This document shows, in pieces, positions 1 through 6,759 of a stretch of 28,191 nt of DNA. The stretch comes from a virus. The stretch is taken from positions 1 through 28,191 of the IMG/VR virus record IMGVR_UViG_3300032334_002673; one strand, 5' to 3'. Under the pieces are notes generated by a model that saw only the letters and a list, made by a program, of their open reading frames with translations, was not told the origin of the DNA and made no database searches. The position numbers and the translations under genes are program-made. Position 1 is the first letter of the stretch, and every line of letters begins with the position of its first letter.

Positions 1-123
1 CCTTGTGAACCAGTAATACCTTGAGTACCTTGTGAACCAGTAATACCTTGAGTACCTTGTGAACCAGTAATACCTTGAGTACCTTGTGAACCAGTAATAC
101 CTTGAGTACCTTGTGAACCAGTA
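1..123 (-). repeat. 27-bp perfect tandem repeat within the collagen-like gene
   Basis: Four full copies (1-27, 28-54, 55-81, 82-108) and a 15-bp partial copy (109-123) are identical. Each copy encodes nine residues, G-T-Q-G-I-T-G-S-Q on the minus strand. The array begins or continues beyond the left edge. At 124-135 the collagen register is interrupted by a two-residue unit (G-T). Perfect identity at synonymous positions suggests recent expansion by slippage or recombination. Confidence 0.95.
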
Positions 124-2102
124 CCTGTTGTTCCTTGAGCTCCTCTAGATCCTTGTAATCCCTGAATTCCAGTCAAACCTTGTAACCCATTAGCACCAGT
201 TGTTCCTTGGATACTGCCATCTATTCTGGTGTCTACCCATTGGTAGGAATTTCCATCATACAAATAGGTATATTCTATTCCACTGTTAAGATTGAACCAC
301 CTATCTCCCAAAGAAGGCGAATCTGGCACTGCATCAGAGTATGTAAAAAGCCCAGATCCTTGTATTCCTTGTAAACCTTGCGATCCAGTAATTCCTTGTA
401 AGCCAGTATTACCTTGTATACCTTGTGATCCATTAGAGCCTTGAGTGCCACTAGTACCTTGACTTCCCGAAGTTCCGTTAGATCCTTGAGCTCCAGACGT
501 ACCTTGAGTTCCTTGAGAGCCATTGATTCCACTAGTTCCTTGTGAACCATTAATACCTTGAGTTCCTTGTAACCCAGTAGTTCCTTGTCTTCCCTGTAAG
601 CCTTGGGTTCCTTGTGATCCGTTTCCTCCACCCCCACCTTGACTGGATATTATTATTGTGTCGCTAACAGGGTCATAAGTAAAAGACACACCAGACCCAG
701 CCGCTAATTGTGTCGTCAGGTTTACATCTCCCCCAAGTCCCTGTAAACCTTGAGTGCCTTGAATACCTTGGGTTCCTTGAATACCTTGTGCTCCAATATT
801 ACCCTGTGTTCCCTGTAAACCGGTAGAACCTTGAATGCCTTGAATACCCTGTGTACCGGTTATACCTTGAGTTCCTTGGGGGCCATCGACCCCTTCATAT
901 CCATTAATGCCTTGTGGTCCAACAAGACCTTGAATTCCTTGGATACCTTGTGAACCTGTAGTGCCTTGCAATCCATTAGTGCCTTGTGAACCATTAACAC
1001 CTTGAGACCCTTGAGTGCCTTGAGATCCAGAGGTACCTTGTCTCCCTTGTATGCCTTGGGTGCCTTGTGCTCCGTTTCCTCCACCACCACCTTGGCTTGA
1101 TATTGTTATTATGTCACTTACAGGATCATAATTAAAAGACACACCAGACCCAGCCGCTAATTGTGTAGTGAGGTTTACATCTCCCCCAAGTCCCTGTAAG
1201 CCTTGATTTCCTTGAATGCCTTGGGTGCCTTGAGTTCCTTGCGAACCACTAAAGCCTTGAATACCTTGTAATCCATTAAAACCTTGAATGCCTTGCGATC
1301 CAGTAACGCCTTGAATACCTTGTGATCCATCAACACCCTGTGAACCAGTAGTGCCTTGTGACCCATTGACACCTTGTGATCCATTAATACCTTGTAGTCC
1401 TTGAATACCTTGTGAACCATCAGCTCCCTGAGATCCAAAAATACCCTGTAGTCCTTGAATACCTTGATTGCCTTCAAGACCTTGAGATCCAGTTATTCCT
1501 TGAATGCCCTGAATGCCTTGGTTGCCTTGAATACCTTGTAATCCATCAAAACCTTGGATACCTGTAATTCCTTGAGAGCCTTCTAACCCTTGGACTCCAG
1601 ATATTCCTTGGCTACCAGCAATTCCTTGTGATCCATCTAATCCTTGAATTCCAGAAAATCCTTGAACGCCTATTGTGCCTTGGCCACCTTGCTGGCCTTG
1701 GATTCCTTGTATTCCTTGTGTTGGTGCTCCTTCTGCCCCACTTGAAAACTTTATAAAATTTAAATTTGTTACATTTAAATTAATAGGGTCTCTTGTTGAA
1801 AGTATCCAAATAGTACCTGTATTAATCGTTCCTTCTTCTACAAGTACGATTAGGCCACAAGTTACTTTTATATTTTCATTTGCATCATTTGAACGAACCC
1901 AATTACCATTTTTTACTACATATATTCCATTTTGATTAGAAGAATTTTGGTTCTTTACTAATATTCTGTCTCCTATCGACAAAGAAACTTCGTCGATACT
2001 TTGTACTCCTGACAAAGTGATATTTGTGGTCGTAGCAGCCCGAACAGACTGTTTAAAGTCTAAATTAGATACTGCTGAGTTCTCTACATAAGAATTTGGC
2101 AT
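1..2102 (-). CDS. Collagen-like tail fibre protein (C-terminus beyond window)
   Basis: An open frame starts at ATG 2102 and stays open to the left edge, giving about 700 residues. Residues 1-120 form a fibre-type head module with a QSVRAATT-like segment, a VSLSIGDRILVKNQ segment and an NGIYVV segment, as in many phage tail fibres. From about residue 122 it is Gly-X-Y collagen-like with Gln very frequent (GIQG, GSQG, GTQG). Three globular interruptions break the repeats. Two are near-identical DVNLTTQLAAGSGVSF modules at 1074-1203 and 621-750, and the third carries a GDRWFN...GIEYTYLYDG motif at about 210-355. Collagen-type repeats form trimeric rods, so this is probably a long fibre or whisker used in host attachment. 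No clear Shine-Dalgarno precedes the ATG. Repeat content makes the opposite and shifted frames look open; these are shadows. The exact role is inferred. Confidence 0.85.
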   Translation of the reverse strand, partial: MPNSYVENSAVSNLDFKQSVRAATTTNITLSGVQSIDEVSLSIGDRILVKNQNSSNQNGIYVVKNGNWVRSNDANENIKVTCGLIVLVEEGTINTGTIWILSTRDPINLNVTNLNFIKFSSGAEGAPTQGIQGIQGQQGGQGTIGVQGFSGIQGLDGSQGIAGSQGISGVQGLEGSQGITGIQGFDGLQGIQGNQGIQGIQGITGSQGLEGNQGIQGLQGIFGSQGADGSQGIQGLQGINGSQGVNGSQGTTGSQGVDGSQGIQGVTGSQGIQGFNGLQGIQGFSGSQGTQGTQGIQGNQGLQGLGGDVNLTTQLAAGSGVSFNYDPVSDIITISSQGGGGGNGAQGTQGIQGRQGTSGSQGTQGSQGVNGSQGTNGLQGTTGSQGIQGIQGLVGPQGINGYEGVDGPQGTQGITGTQGIQGIQGSTGLQGTQGNIGAQGIQGTQGIQGTQGLQGLGGDVNLTTQLAAGSGVSFTYDPVSDTIIISSQGGGGGNGSQGTQGLQGRQGTTGLQGTQGINGSQGTSGINGSQGTQGTSGAQGSNGTSGSQGTSGTQGSNGSQGIQGNTGLQGITGSQGLQGIQGSGLFTYSDAVPDSPSLGDRWFNLNSGIEYTYLYDGNSYQWVDTRIDGSIQGTTGANGLQGLTGIQGLQGSRGAQGTTGTGSQGTQGITGSQGTQGITGSQGTQGITGSQGTQGITGSQ
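621..750 (-). repeat. Duplicated fibre insert module, copy A
   Basis: This 130-bp segment is nearly identical to 1074-1203. It encodes a Gly-rich stretch, then in the other direction a DVNLTTQLAAGSGVSF core and a YDPVSD turn between collagen stretches. Differences between copies are scattered substitutions with no change of length, so the two arose by an in-frame duplication of module plus flanking collagen. Confidence 0.85.
1074..1203 (-). repeat. Duplicated fibre insert module, copy B
   Basis: Partner of the 621-750 segment. It has the same length and order: GGGGGNG linker, ITISSQ or IIISSQ strand, YDPVSD turn, SGVSF, and DVNLTTQLA core. Such short beta modules between collagen blocks are common in phage fibres and may lock trimer register. 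Confidence 0.85.
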
Positions 2103-2189
2103 GTAAATATATATAAAGTTTCATACTAAAAATAAATGATCTTTTGCCTAGATATACATGGAATTATTGTCCATTAATAAGAGAAAAAT

Positions 2190-2771
2190 ATGATCAATCC
2201 CGAGGTAATAGTATACATAAAAAACGGATTTGTTTATTATAATGACAACAAAGCTTTTGTAAAACAAGTTCCAAAAACTTACACATCCAGCACTCCAACA
2301 GGAGTTTCTGTATCTTTAAATCCAATAGCACCAACCTCTACAGTTATCGGTGTTGATATACAATTTGATGAAGTAGATGGTTCTGGGACTACTAATGTTA
2401 CACAAGTAACAGAATTTAGTAATCCAACTTTACCAAATACATTTTCTATAGGGGATGCAATTGCTGTTTATCAAGTTAACACAACCGCTTCTTTTGTTGG
2501 AGACATCACTCTCTGCTTCACGCTACCAGAAGGTAGTGTGGATTCCGCAACTTTTAGCACTTTAAGAATATTTCATAAAGATGGTAATGGTGACACTAAT
2601 GACGTAACAATATTAACGGGTCCAGATGCACCTGACTTTGCTACTCGTAAAATATGTGCCAAGTTCAGTAGTTTTAGTGAATTCTATATAATTCCAGAAC
2701 AAACATCACCATATCCATATCCAACGTATTTTGTACGGCACTCATTTGAAAACAAAGAGATTTCTTGGTAA
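2190..2771 (+). CDS. Hypothetical surface/virion-type protein
   Basis: The 193-residue protein starts at ATG 2190 behind a weak purine-rich AAGAGAAAAA. The N-terminal 25 residues (PEVIVYIKNGFVYYNDNK) look like a short beta module. The middle and C-terminal parts are Thr/Ser/Val-rich beta-strand sequence, with a segment around residues 107-165 (CFTLPEGS..., LRIFHKDGNGDTNDVT, FSSFSEFYII). That segment resembles C-terminal beta-sandwich domains of bacterial surface and adhesin-type proteins. There is no signal peptide. It lies divergent from the collagen-like fibre gene and 9 nt upstream of the DUF5856 gene, so it may be a virion decoration or fibre-associated protein. Family is not recognised with certainty. 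Confidence 0.6.
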   Translation: MINPEVIVYIKNGFVYYNDNKAFVKQVPKTYTSSTPTGVSVSLNPIAPTSTVIGVDIQFDEVDGSGTTNVTQVTEFSNPTLPNTFSIGDAIAVYQVNTTASFVGDITLCFTLPEGSVDSATFSTLRIFHKDGNGDTNDVTILTGPDAPDFATRKICAKFSSFSEFYIIPEQTSPYPYPTYFVRHSFENKEISW

Positions 2772-2780
2772 AGGAGTAAA

Positions 2781-3164
2781 ATGCTATCTTTTGAACATTA
2801 TAAAAATTCGAAAAGTATAAAAGATATTGTAAAAAAGTTATTTGAATCTAGACAAGTTGCACATAGTTTTCATTTGCAAACAAAAAGCTATAGCATTCAT
2901 AAGGCTTTAAATAATTTCTATGAAGAAATATTAGATTTAACAGACAAGTTTGTTGAAGCTTACCAAGGGCAATACGGTATCTTAACTGGATATGAAAATA
3001 TTGAGCCAAAGCAAGTAAAAGACATAATACCTTACCTCTCAGAGTGTGCAAAAATATTTATTGAAGGCAGAGAATCTATGAAAGAATCTCATCTTAAAAA
3101 TATAATGGAAGAAATTATTACTTTAACCTATACAACTTTGTACAAACTAGAAAATCTTAAATAG
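2781..3164 (+). CDS. DUF5856-like, ferritin-like helical protein
   Basis: The 127-residue protein begins at ATG 2781 after a strong AAAGGAG. It is all-helical. The segment at about residues 20-66 (ESRQVAHSFHLQTKSYSIHKAL, split here by eye, then FYEEILDLTDKFVEAYQG) matches my recollection of phage DUF5856 proteins, which resemble Dps/ferritin four-helix folds. His and Glu residues are placed as in such proteins (H28, H31, H40, E48, E49), but metal binding is only inferred. It shares an operon with the 2190-2771 gene. Its 3' end overlaps the convergent gene at 3157 by 8 nt. A role in protecting DNA or handling iron is possible but unproven. Confidence 0.6.
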   Translation: MLSFEHYKNSKSIKDIVKKLFESRQVAHSFHLQTKSYSIHKALNNFYEEILDLTDKFVEAYQGQYGILTGYENIEPKQVKDIIPYLSECAKIFIEGRESMKESHLKNIMEEIITLTYTTLYKLENLK

Positions 3165-3342
3165 GCTTTATAATTTCTGTAAATTCATCTTTGGATAGTA
3201 TCAAAGATATTTGATACGTTTCTAGCCAAATTTCATACGCATCTGCATTGTGCCTTCTTATTATATAACCATAATCGCAAACTTTACTTCCTTTATCATC
3301 TTTAGTTTCTACCATTACTTTAACCCCTCTGTTGTCTTTCAT
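3157..3342 (-). CDS. Small hypothetical protein (61 aa)
   Basis: ATG at 3342 follows a good Shine-Dalgarno (TAAGGAG about 10 nt upstream). The protein has an N-terminal charged beta stretch (GVKVMVETKDDKG) and a C-terminal acidic helix, possibly a small SH3-like or KOW-like barrel, but no family is recognised. Its start lies inside the 3' end of the small gene at 3320-3448, suggesting translational coupling. Its end overlaps the convergent DUF5856 gene. Confidence 0.55.
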   Translation of the reverse strand: MKDNRGVKVMVETKDDKGSKVCDYGYIIRRHNADAYEIWLETYQISLILSKDEFTEIIKPI

Positions 3343-3448
3343 CCTTTGACTCCTTAGGTTTTTCTTTTTTAAAAATTTTTTCCCAATTTTTGTCCCAAGT
3401 TTCTTGGTCCACAGTTTTTTTTCTTCTTTTGTCGCCTTTCCCGTTCAT
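3320..3448 (-). CDS. Very small Lys/Glu-rich protein (42 aa)
   Basis: ATG at 3448 is preceded by AAGGAAAGCT, a usable Shine-Dalgarno. The peptide is extremely charged: MNGKGDKRRKKT at the start, then a helix with W18 and W22 and repeated Lys/Glu. The stop lies 23 nt inside the next gene (start 3342), a typical coupled arrangement. No family is recognised. It is supported only by ribosome-site quality and gene overlap. Confidence 0.45.
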   Translation of the reverse strand: MNGKGDKRRKKTVDQETWDKNWEKIFKKEKPKESKDERQQRG

Positions 3449-3591
3449 AGCTTTCCTTATAAAATATTTAGCAAATGATATAACAATATTTCACATCTAG
3501 TTTTAGTTACAATGCAGTGCTATTTGACTGACTCCAGACTAAAATAGTTAAACATAATGATAATTTTTTGCAACTGCTATTGATTTAGTCT

Positions 3592-3599
3592 TATAAATA
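3592..3599 (+). promoter_or_regulatory. T4-type late promoter TATAAATA
   Basis: An exact TATAAATA lies 32 nt upstream of the ATG at 3632, in the only sizeable intergenic region (3449-3631). T4 late promoters have this octamer at about -10 and need no -35 box, with gp55 as sigma. A gp55-like gene is present at 13433. The predicted transcript would carry the nuclease, deaminase-like and fibre-type genes (3632-5088). The rest of the intergenic region shows nothing else recognisable. Confidence 0.7.
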
Positions 3600-3631
3600 A
3601 TATATTTTATTCTCTTCCCTGAGGATAAAAT

Positions 3632-4210
3632 ATGAGCAGTTTAAAAAAGAGACGAGACAAAAGAAGCGAAGAAGTTTTTGCTCACAATATAGAAGATTTC
3701 ACAGAACGTGAATTTTATTGGGGCATGGCATTTAGGTATGACCTTTTAGAAAGAGGATATAAATGTTCCATTAAAGAGCATGGAGTTGACAACACAGGCA
3801 AATTAATAGAGGGTAGATTACCAAATCACAATGTCGATAAAATTATTTATTTTGAGGATAGAAAAAATCTTCTTATAGAAGTAAAAACCATACCAGAATG
3901 GGCTAATAAATTCTTTACTTTTAAATCTTATTCAGTAAAATGTTGTATAGATCAAAATGCTTGGATACTAGTTCCAAGAAGCCAAAGATATTATCTTTTT
4001 AAGCCAAAAACTTGTAAAGAAGTTTTCAAGAAATACAAACATCAGATATATCCAGGATTTTCACCAAATGATCTTGCTATTAGACTGTACACAAGCGAAA
4101 TAAGAAAGCTCATAGAGTGCGAAAAAGTGCTTGAAAAAGAGTGGCATCCTAATGTAAAAGCATATATACAGACTAATTACAATATCTTGTTTAGAGAAAA
4201 GAAAAAATGA
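3632..4210 (+). CDS. PD-(D/E)XK-like nuclease (putative)
   Basis: The 192-residue protein starts at ATG 3632 after CTGAGGAT. A basic N-terminus (KKRRDKRSEE) precedes a helix and then a pattern typical of restriction-endonuclease-like folds: D69 (VDKIIYFEDRKN), then E83-V-K85 (LLIEVKT), then a strand WILVPRS at 111-117. D...ExK is the catalytic signature of the PD-(D/E)XK superfamily. The C-terminal 60 residues are helical and basic. It is first in a cassette under a T4-type late promoter and overlaps the deaminase-like gene by 4 nt (ATGA). The substrate is unknown; DNA resolvase, repair or host-DNA degradation are all possible. Superfamily assignment is from motif only. Confidence 0.55.
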   Translation: MSSLKKRRDKRSEEVFAHNIEDFTEREFYWGMAFRYDLLERGYKCSIKEHGVDNTGKLIEGRLPNHNVDKIIYFEDRKNLLIEVKTIPEWANKFFTFKSYSVKCCIDQNAWILVPRSQRYYLFKPKTCKEVFKKYKHQIYPGFSPNDLAIRLYTSEIRKLIECEKVLEKEWHPNVKAYIQTNYNILFREKKK

Positions 4211-4629
4211 ATCTTCATAAAATTGTAGAAATCACTTTTGCTCTAGCAGGTAAATATCAATACAACAAAAGATGTAGACATTTTAGTTTCATTTTTGAAA
4301 AACAACGTCTATTATCTATTGGAATCAACAATCCAAAAACTCATCCGCTTAATTTAAGATACAATTACATCAACAAACAAAGAGATAAAATAAGTGAAAT
4401 GGTTGGAACTCATTCTGAATTAAATGCAGTAATTAAACTTGGTTTAGAAGACTGTTCTGGGCTTACTATTGTTAATACAAGAATTAATAGAAACAATAAA
4501 CTAGATTATAGTTATCCATGCAATGGTTGTATGGATATGATTAAAAAATACGGATTTAAAAAAGTAATATACTCCACAAAAGATCAGGGTTTTGCGAGTA
4601 TCAAAACAGAAGAATTCTATGAGGTTTAA
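4207..4629 (+). CDS. Cytidine/deoxycytidylate deaminase-like zinc protein
   Basis: The 140-residue protein carries both halves of the deaminase zinc site: H69-S-E71 (GTHSELNAV, H as zinc ligand and E as proton shuttle) and P104-C105-N-G-C108 (SYPCNGCMDMI). This order and spacing fit the CDA/dCMP deaminase superfamily. The domain is close to minimal length. The substrate could be free dCMP or cytidine, or a base in nucleic acid. It overlaps the nuclease stop by 4 nt and sits 3 nt before a fibre-type gene, so it should be late-expressed, which is unusual for a nucleotide-pool enzyme. The Ser in place of the usual Ala/Val between H and E is tolerated in the family. Confidence 0.7.
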   Translation: MNLHKIVEITFALAGKYQYNKRCRHFSFIFEKQRLLSIGINNPKTHPLNLRYNYINKQRDKISEMVGTHSELNAVIKLGLEDCSGLTIVNTRINRNNKLDYSYPCNGCMDMIKKYGFKKVIYSTKDQGFASIKTEEFYEV

Positions 4630-4632
4630 ATT

Positions 4633-5088
4633 ATGGCAAATGTAAAGATATCACAATTACCCACAGGTACTGCAACTATAAATGCAGTAGTACCAGCAAC
4701 GAGTGCAGATGGAACTCTAACAGAAAAAATAAAACTTGGTGATATTGCTAATCTTTATACACCTACTGTGGTCAACTTAGGTTCAACAACATCTACATCA
4801 ATAGATGCCAATTCTGGAGATTTGTTTAATCTTCAAGCCAACAACAATCTAACAATAAATAGCCCCTTTTGGTCTGATGCTGCTGTAGATGGAAAAATGA
4901 TCAGAATAAGAATTTATTGGAATGCATCAGGAAAAAACATAACACTAGGTGGTAAGTTTGTTATTGCCTCTTCAAGTACCTCACCACTCCCAAACTCAGC
5001 TACGTCTGGCAAAACAGATATTCTGTCTGCTGTTTATCATGAAGGAAGAGACAAATGGGATATAATTTCATTCATAGCTGGATTTTAA
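4633..5088 (+). CDS. Fibre/virion surface protein
   Basis: The 151-residue protein opens with VKISQLPTGTA and then a VVPATSADGTLTEKIKLGDI segment. This N-terminal pattern is seen in many phage tail fibre and spike proteins (KISQLP, LPA, KI-L-DI). Residues 60-150 are predicted beta sandwich (FNLQANNNLTINSP, DGKMIRIRIYW, ASGKNITLGG, DKWDIISFIAG). It follows the deaminase-like gene by 3 nt in the same late transcript. It is much shorter than normal fibres, so it may be a fibre tip, a decoration protein or an adaptor. No enzymatic motif is seen. Its 3' end overlaps the convergent oxygenase gene by 4 nt. Confidence 0.6.
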   Translation: MANVKISQLPTGTATINAVVPATSADGTLTEKIKLGDIANLYTPTVVNLGSTTSTSIDANSGDLFNLQANNNLTINSPFWSDAAVDGKMIRIRIYWNASGKNITLGGKFVIASSSTSPLPNSATSGKTDILSAVYHEGRDKWDIISFIAGF

Positions 5089-5621
5089 ATTACTTCAAAA
5101 TCCATGTTTAAAGTTTGACGTATTCCTGAACCTTGGGGATAAGAACCATGTATCACCCAAACTGGGAATATTAGGAGGTCCCCCAAATTTAAGTTTAGTT
5201 CTATGCATTCATTGTTTACAATTGCATAGAAGCTTCCCGGTTTGTTAGGCGTGTTCTCAGATATAGACAAATATGCTACTGTTGAAATGTGGTTTAGACC
5301 AACGGCATTGTGTCTATGTATTCTATGAAAAGTATTCTCCACCCCTACTGCAGTCCAAGCAGAAAGCATTCTTATATTTTTTTCTTTTTCTATTTTATTG
5401 TTGTCTATCAGCAGAGCTTTAATAATATTTTTCAATCCTTCAAATACTTCATTAGAAGAATAGTTTAATAGAGCATATTGAGTACTACCCTCTCCTGTTG
5501 TACTTTTCCCGGAGACATCATTCGGCAAATTGTTTTCTAATACCAATCTATCTATTTTTTCTTTTGCTCCAATGACATCGTAGTATCCTTGTAAGTTACA
5601 TCTCAGAATCCAGTCATTCAT
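5085..5621 (-). CDS. 2OG-Fe(II) oxygenase-like protein (second of pair)
   Basis: The 178-residue protein has the C-terminal half of a double-stranded beta-helix oxygenase: I101-H102-R-H104-N, then a strand TVAYLSI, then GSFYAI, then LGDLLIFPVWVIH158 and R168 (GIRQTLNMDF). H...H...R at this spacing fits the 2OG-Fe(II) oxygenase superfamily, closest in pattern to the PF13759-type group. The usual HxD acid is not obvious: the residue two after H102 is H104. Metal coordination may therefore be variant or the enzyme inactive. ATG 5621 overlaps the previous oxygenase stop by 4 nt. It is the last gene of a minus-strand operon. Confidence 0.6.
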   Translation of the reverse strand: MNDWILRCNLQGYYDVIGAKEKIDRLVLENNLPNDVSGKSTTGEGSTQYALLNYSSNEVFEGLKNIIKALLIDNNKIEKEKNIRMLSAWTAVGVENTFHRIHRHNAVGLNHISTVAYLSISENTPNKPGSFYAIVNNECIELNLNLGDLLIFPVWVIHGSYPQGSGIRQTLNMDFEVI

Positions 5622-6352
5622 TTTTTGTCTCCAAATAAAAAGGTGTAATTTATTCTTTTGTTTTCATGACCTTTTTTAGTTTCAACACCAGCAGTTTCAT
5701 GAAAATAAGCAGAGTTAAAGAATAAAGCACGATTAAACTTATACTCTATTATCGTAGGCAAAGAACCATTTTCTGCTAAGAATTTTCTCGATAAAAATAC
5801 GTTACCATTGTAGTCTTCATAAGACCAATCTTTTGGTGCTTTTTTGTCCCAAAGAATCAAGCCATTCTTGCCACTTTTTTGCACCATTGATTCATCACCA
5901 GTAACCCACAGATTTACATTTACACAAGCAGGATCAGCATGTAGTGCAACACCAGAACCAATATTGTTGCACATGAATGCCCAAACTTGTTTGAAGTTTA
6001 GCCCCTTTAAAATGTCTATTGTTTCTGACATTTCTTCTGAGATATTTGTTAAAAGAGGAAACCATTTTTTAGGTCTTCTAAAATCTAATCCTATATAATC
6101 TGGCCATTTCATTGACCTAAAATTAGTAGTTAATGCAAAGTTTCTTAAACGAACAGCAAATTCTGGAATAAGAAAGTTGTCTACTACTACATATTCTTTT
6201 TTATCGTATTCCTCTTTTAGTTTTTTCCAGTCATGTATGGGGTTTAATACTTTATAGTTCTGTCTAGCTTCATCTCCCCATGGTTCTGATCCTAAAAATA
6301 TATCATTTTTAGTATAGAAATCAAATATTTCTTTTAATTCATCTTGGTTCAT
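5618..6352 (-). CDS. 2OG-Fe(II) oxygenase (first of pair)
   Basis: Translation probably begins at ATG 6352, which forms an ATGA overlap with the HesB-like gene. An in-frame ATG at 6388 would overlap that gene by 40 nt and is less likely. In the 244-residue protein, H138-A-D140 (VALHADPA), H218 (SAYFHET) and R233 (KRINYTF) give the complete iron and 2-oxoglutarate facial triad plus Arg. The VVVDNFLIP start of the domain at residues 56-63 is typical for prolyl-hydroxylase-like phage and marine oxygenases. It would hydroxylate an unknown protein, nucleotide or small molecule. It sits between an Fe-S carrier-like gene and a second oxygenase, all coupled. Confidence 0.75.
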   Translation of the reverse strand: MNQDELKEIFDFYTKNDIFLGSEPWGDEARQNYKVLNPIHDWKKLKEEYDKKEYVVVDNFLIPEFAVRLRNFALTTNFRSMKWPDYIGLDFRRPKKWFPLLTNISEEMSETIDILKGLNFKQVWAFMCNNIGSGVALHADPACVNVNLWVTGDESMVQKSGKNGLILWDKKAPKDWSYEDYNGNVFLSRKFLAENGSLPTIIEYKFNRALFFNSAYFHETAGVETKKGHENKRINYTFLFGDKK

Positions 6353-6714
6353 TTTGAGCTGCACCCACCACAGCTTCCCCCGCCGCAACCTTCTTTAATA
6401 TTCGTTTTATTTACAGAATTAAACTTAAATCCTTGTTGTTCTCCACTATCAACCCACTCTAAAACAATGTCATCAAGTTGTAGCAACGACTTTTTGTCTA
6501 TAACTAATTTTAAGCCACTCAATTCCTCAGTAGAATCATTAGGCGTTATTTCATTAAAATCTATAAATTCGAGGCCATAAAATATTCCACTACATCCTGA
6601 TTTTGCAAAGACACGCAAAGCAGTGGTGTCATCTAGTTCTTCTGATTCTTGAATTACTTTTTTAATTTCTTGTACTGCTTGATCCGATACTTTGAAATCA
6701 ATATCTATTTTCAT
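6349..6714 (-). CDS. HesB/IscA-like iron-sulfur carrier
   Basis: The 121-residue protein follows the A-type carrier pattern: ALRVFAKSGCSGIFYGLEF (C41) and GLKLVIDKKSLLQL, then GFKFNSVN near the C-terminus. Cellular IscA/SufA proteins end with CGCG. Here the tail is a Gly-Cys-rich segment with C110, C115 and C118 (EGCGGGSCGGC), so the canonical C-x-C is changed to C-x4-C-x2-C. A-type proteins bind Fe or 2Fe-2S clusters and pass them to apoproteins. HesB-like genes occur in T4-like aquatic phages. ATG 6714 has AGGTG upstream. The next gene, an Fe(II) oxygenase, starts within its stop codon. Confidence 0.75.
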   Translation of the reverse strand: MKIDIDFKVSDQAVQEIKKVIQESEELDDTTALRVFAKSGCSGIFYGLEFIDFNEITPNDSTEELSGLKLVIDKKSLLQLDDIVLEWVDSGEQQGFKFNSVNKTNIKEGCGGGSCGGCSSK

Positions 6715-6759
6715 TTTTACACCTAGTTTTACCCTTCAATTTGATTGAGTAATTCTAGT

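Noticed and set aside
1-123. CRISPR-like array of 27-bp repeats
   Set aside because: The copies are directly adjacent with no spacers and are in frame within a collagen-like protein.
275-1477. Three long minus-strand frames with KELKVLMVHKE-like sequence
   Set aside because: They are frame-shifted readings of the collagen-like repeat gene; the true frame from ATG 2102 is open throughout and gives clean Gly-X-Y repeats.
5618-6388. Longer start of the oxygenase at 6388
   Set aside because: It would overlap the HesB-like gene by 40 nt, whereas ATG 6352 gives a 4-nt ATGA overlap as elsewhere in the operon.
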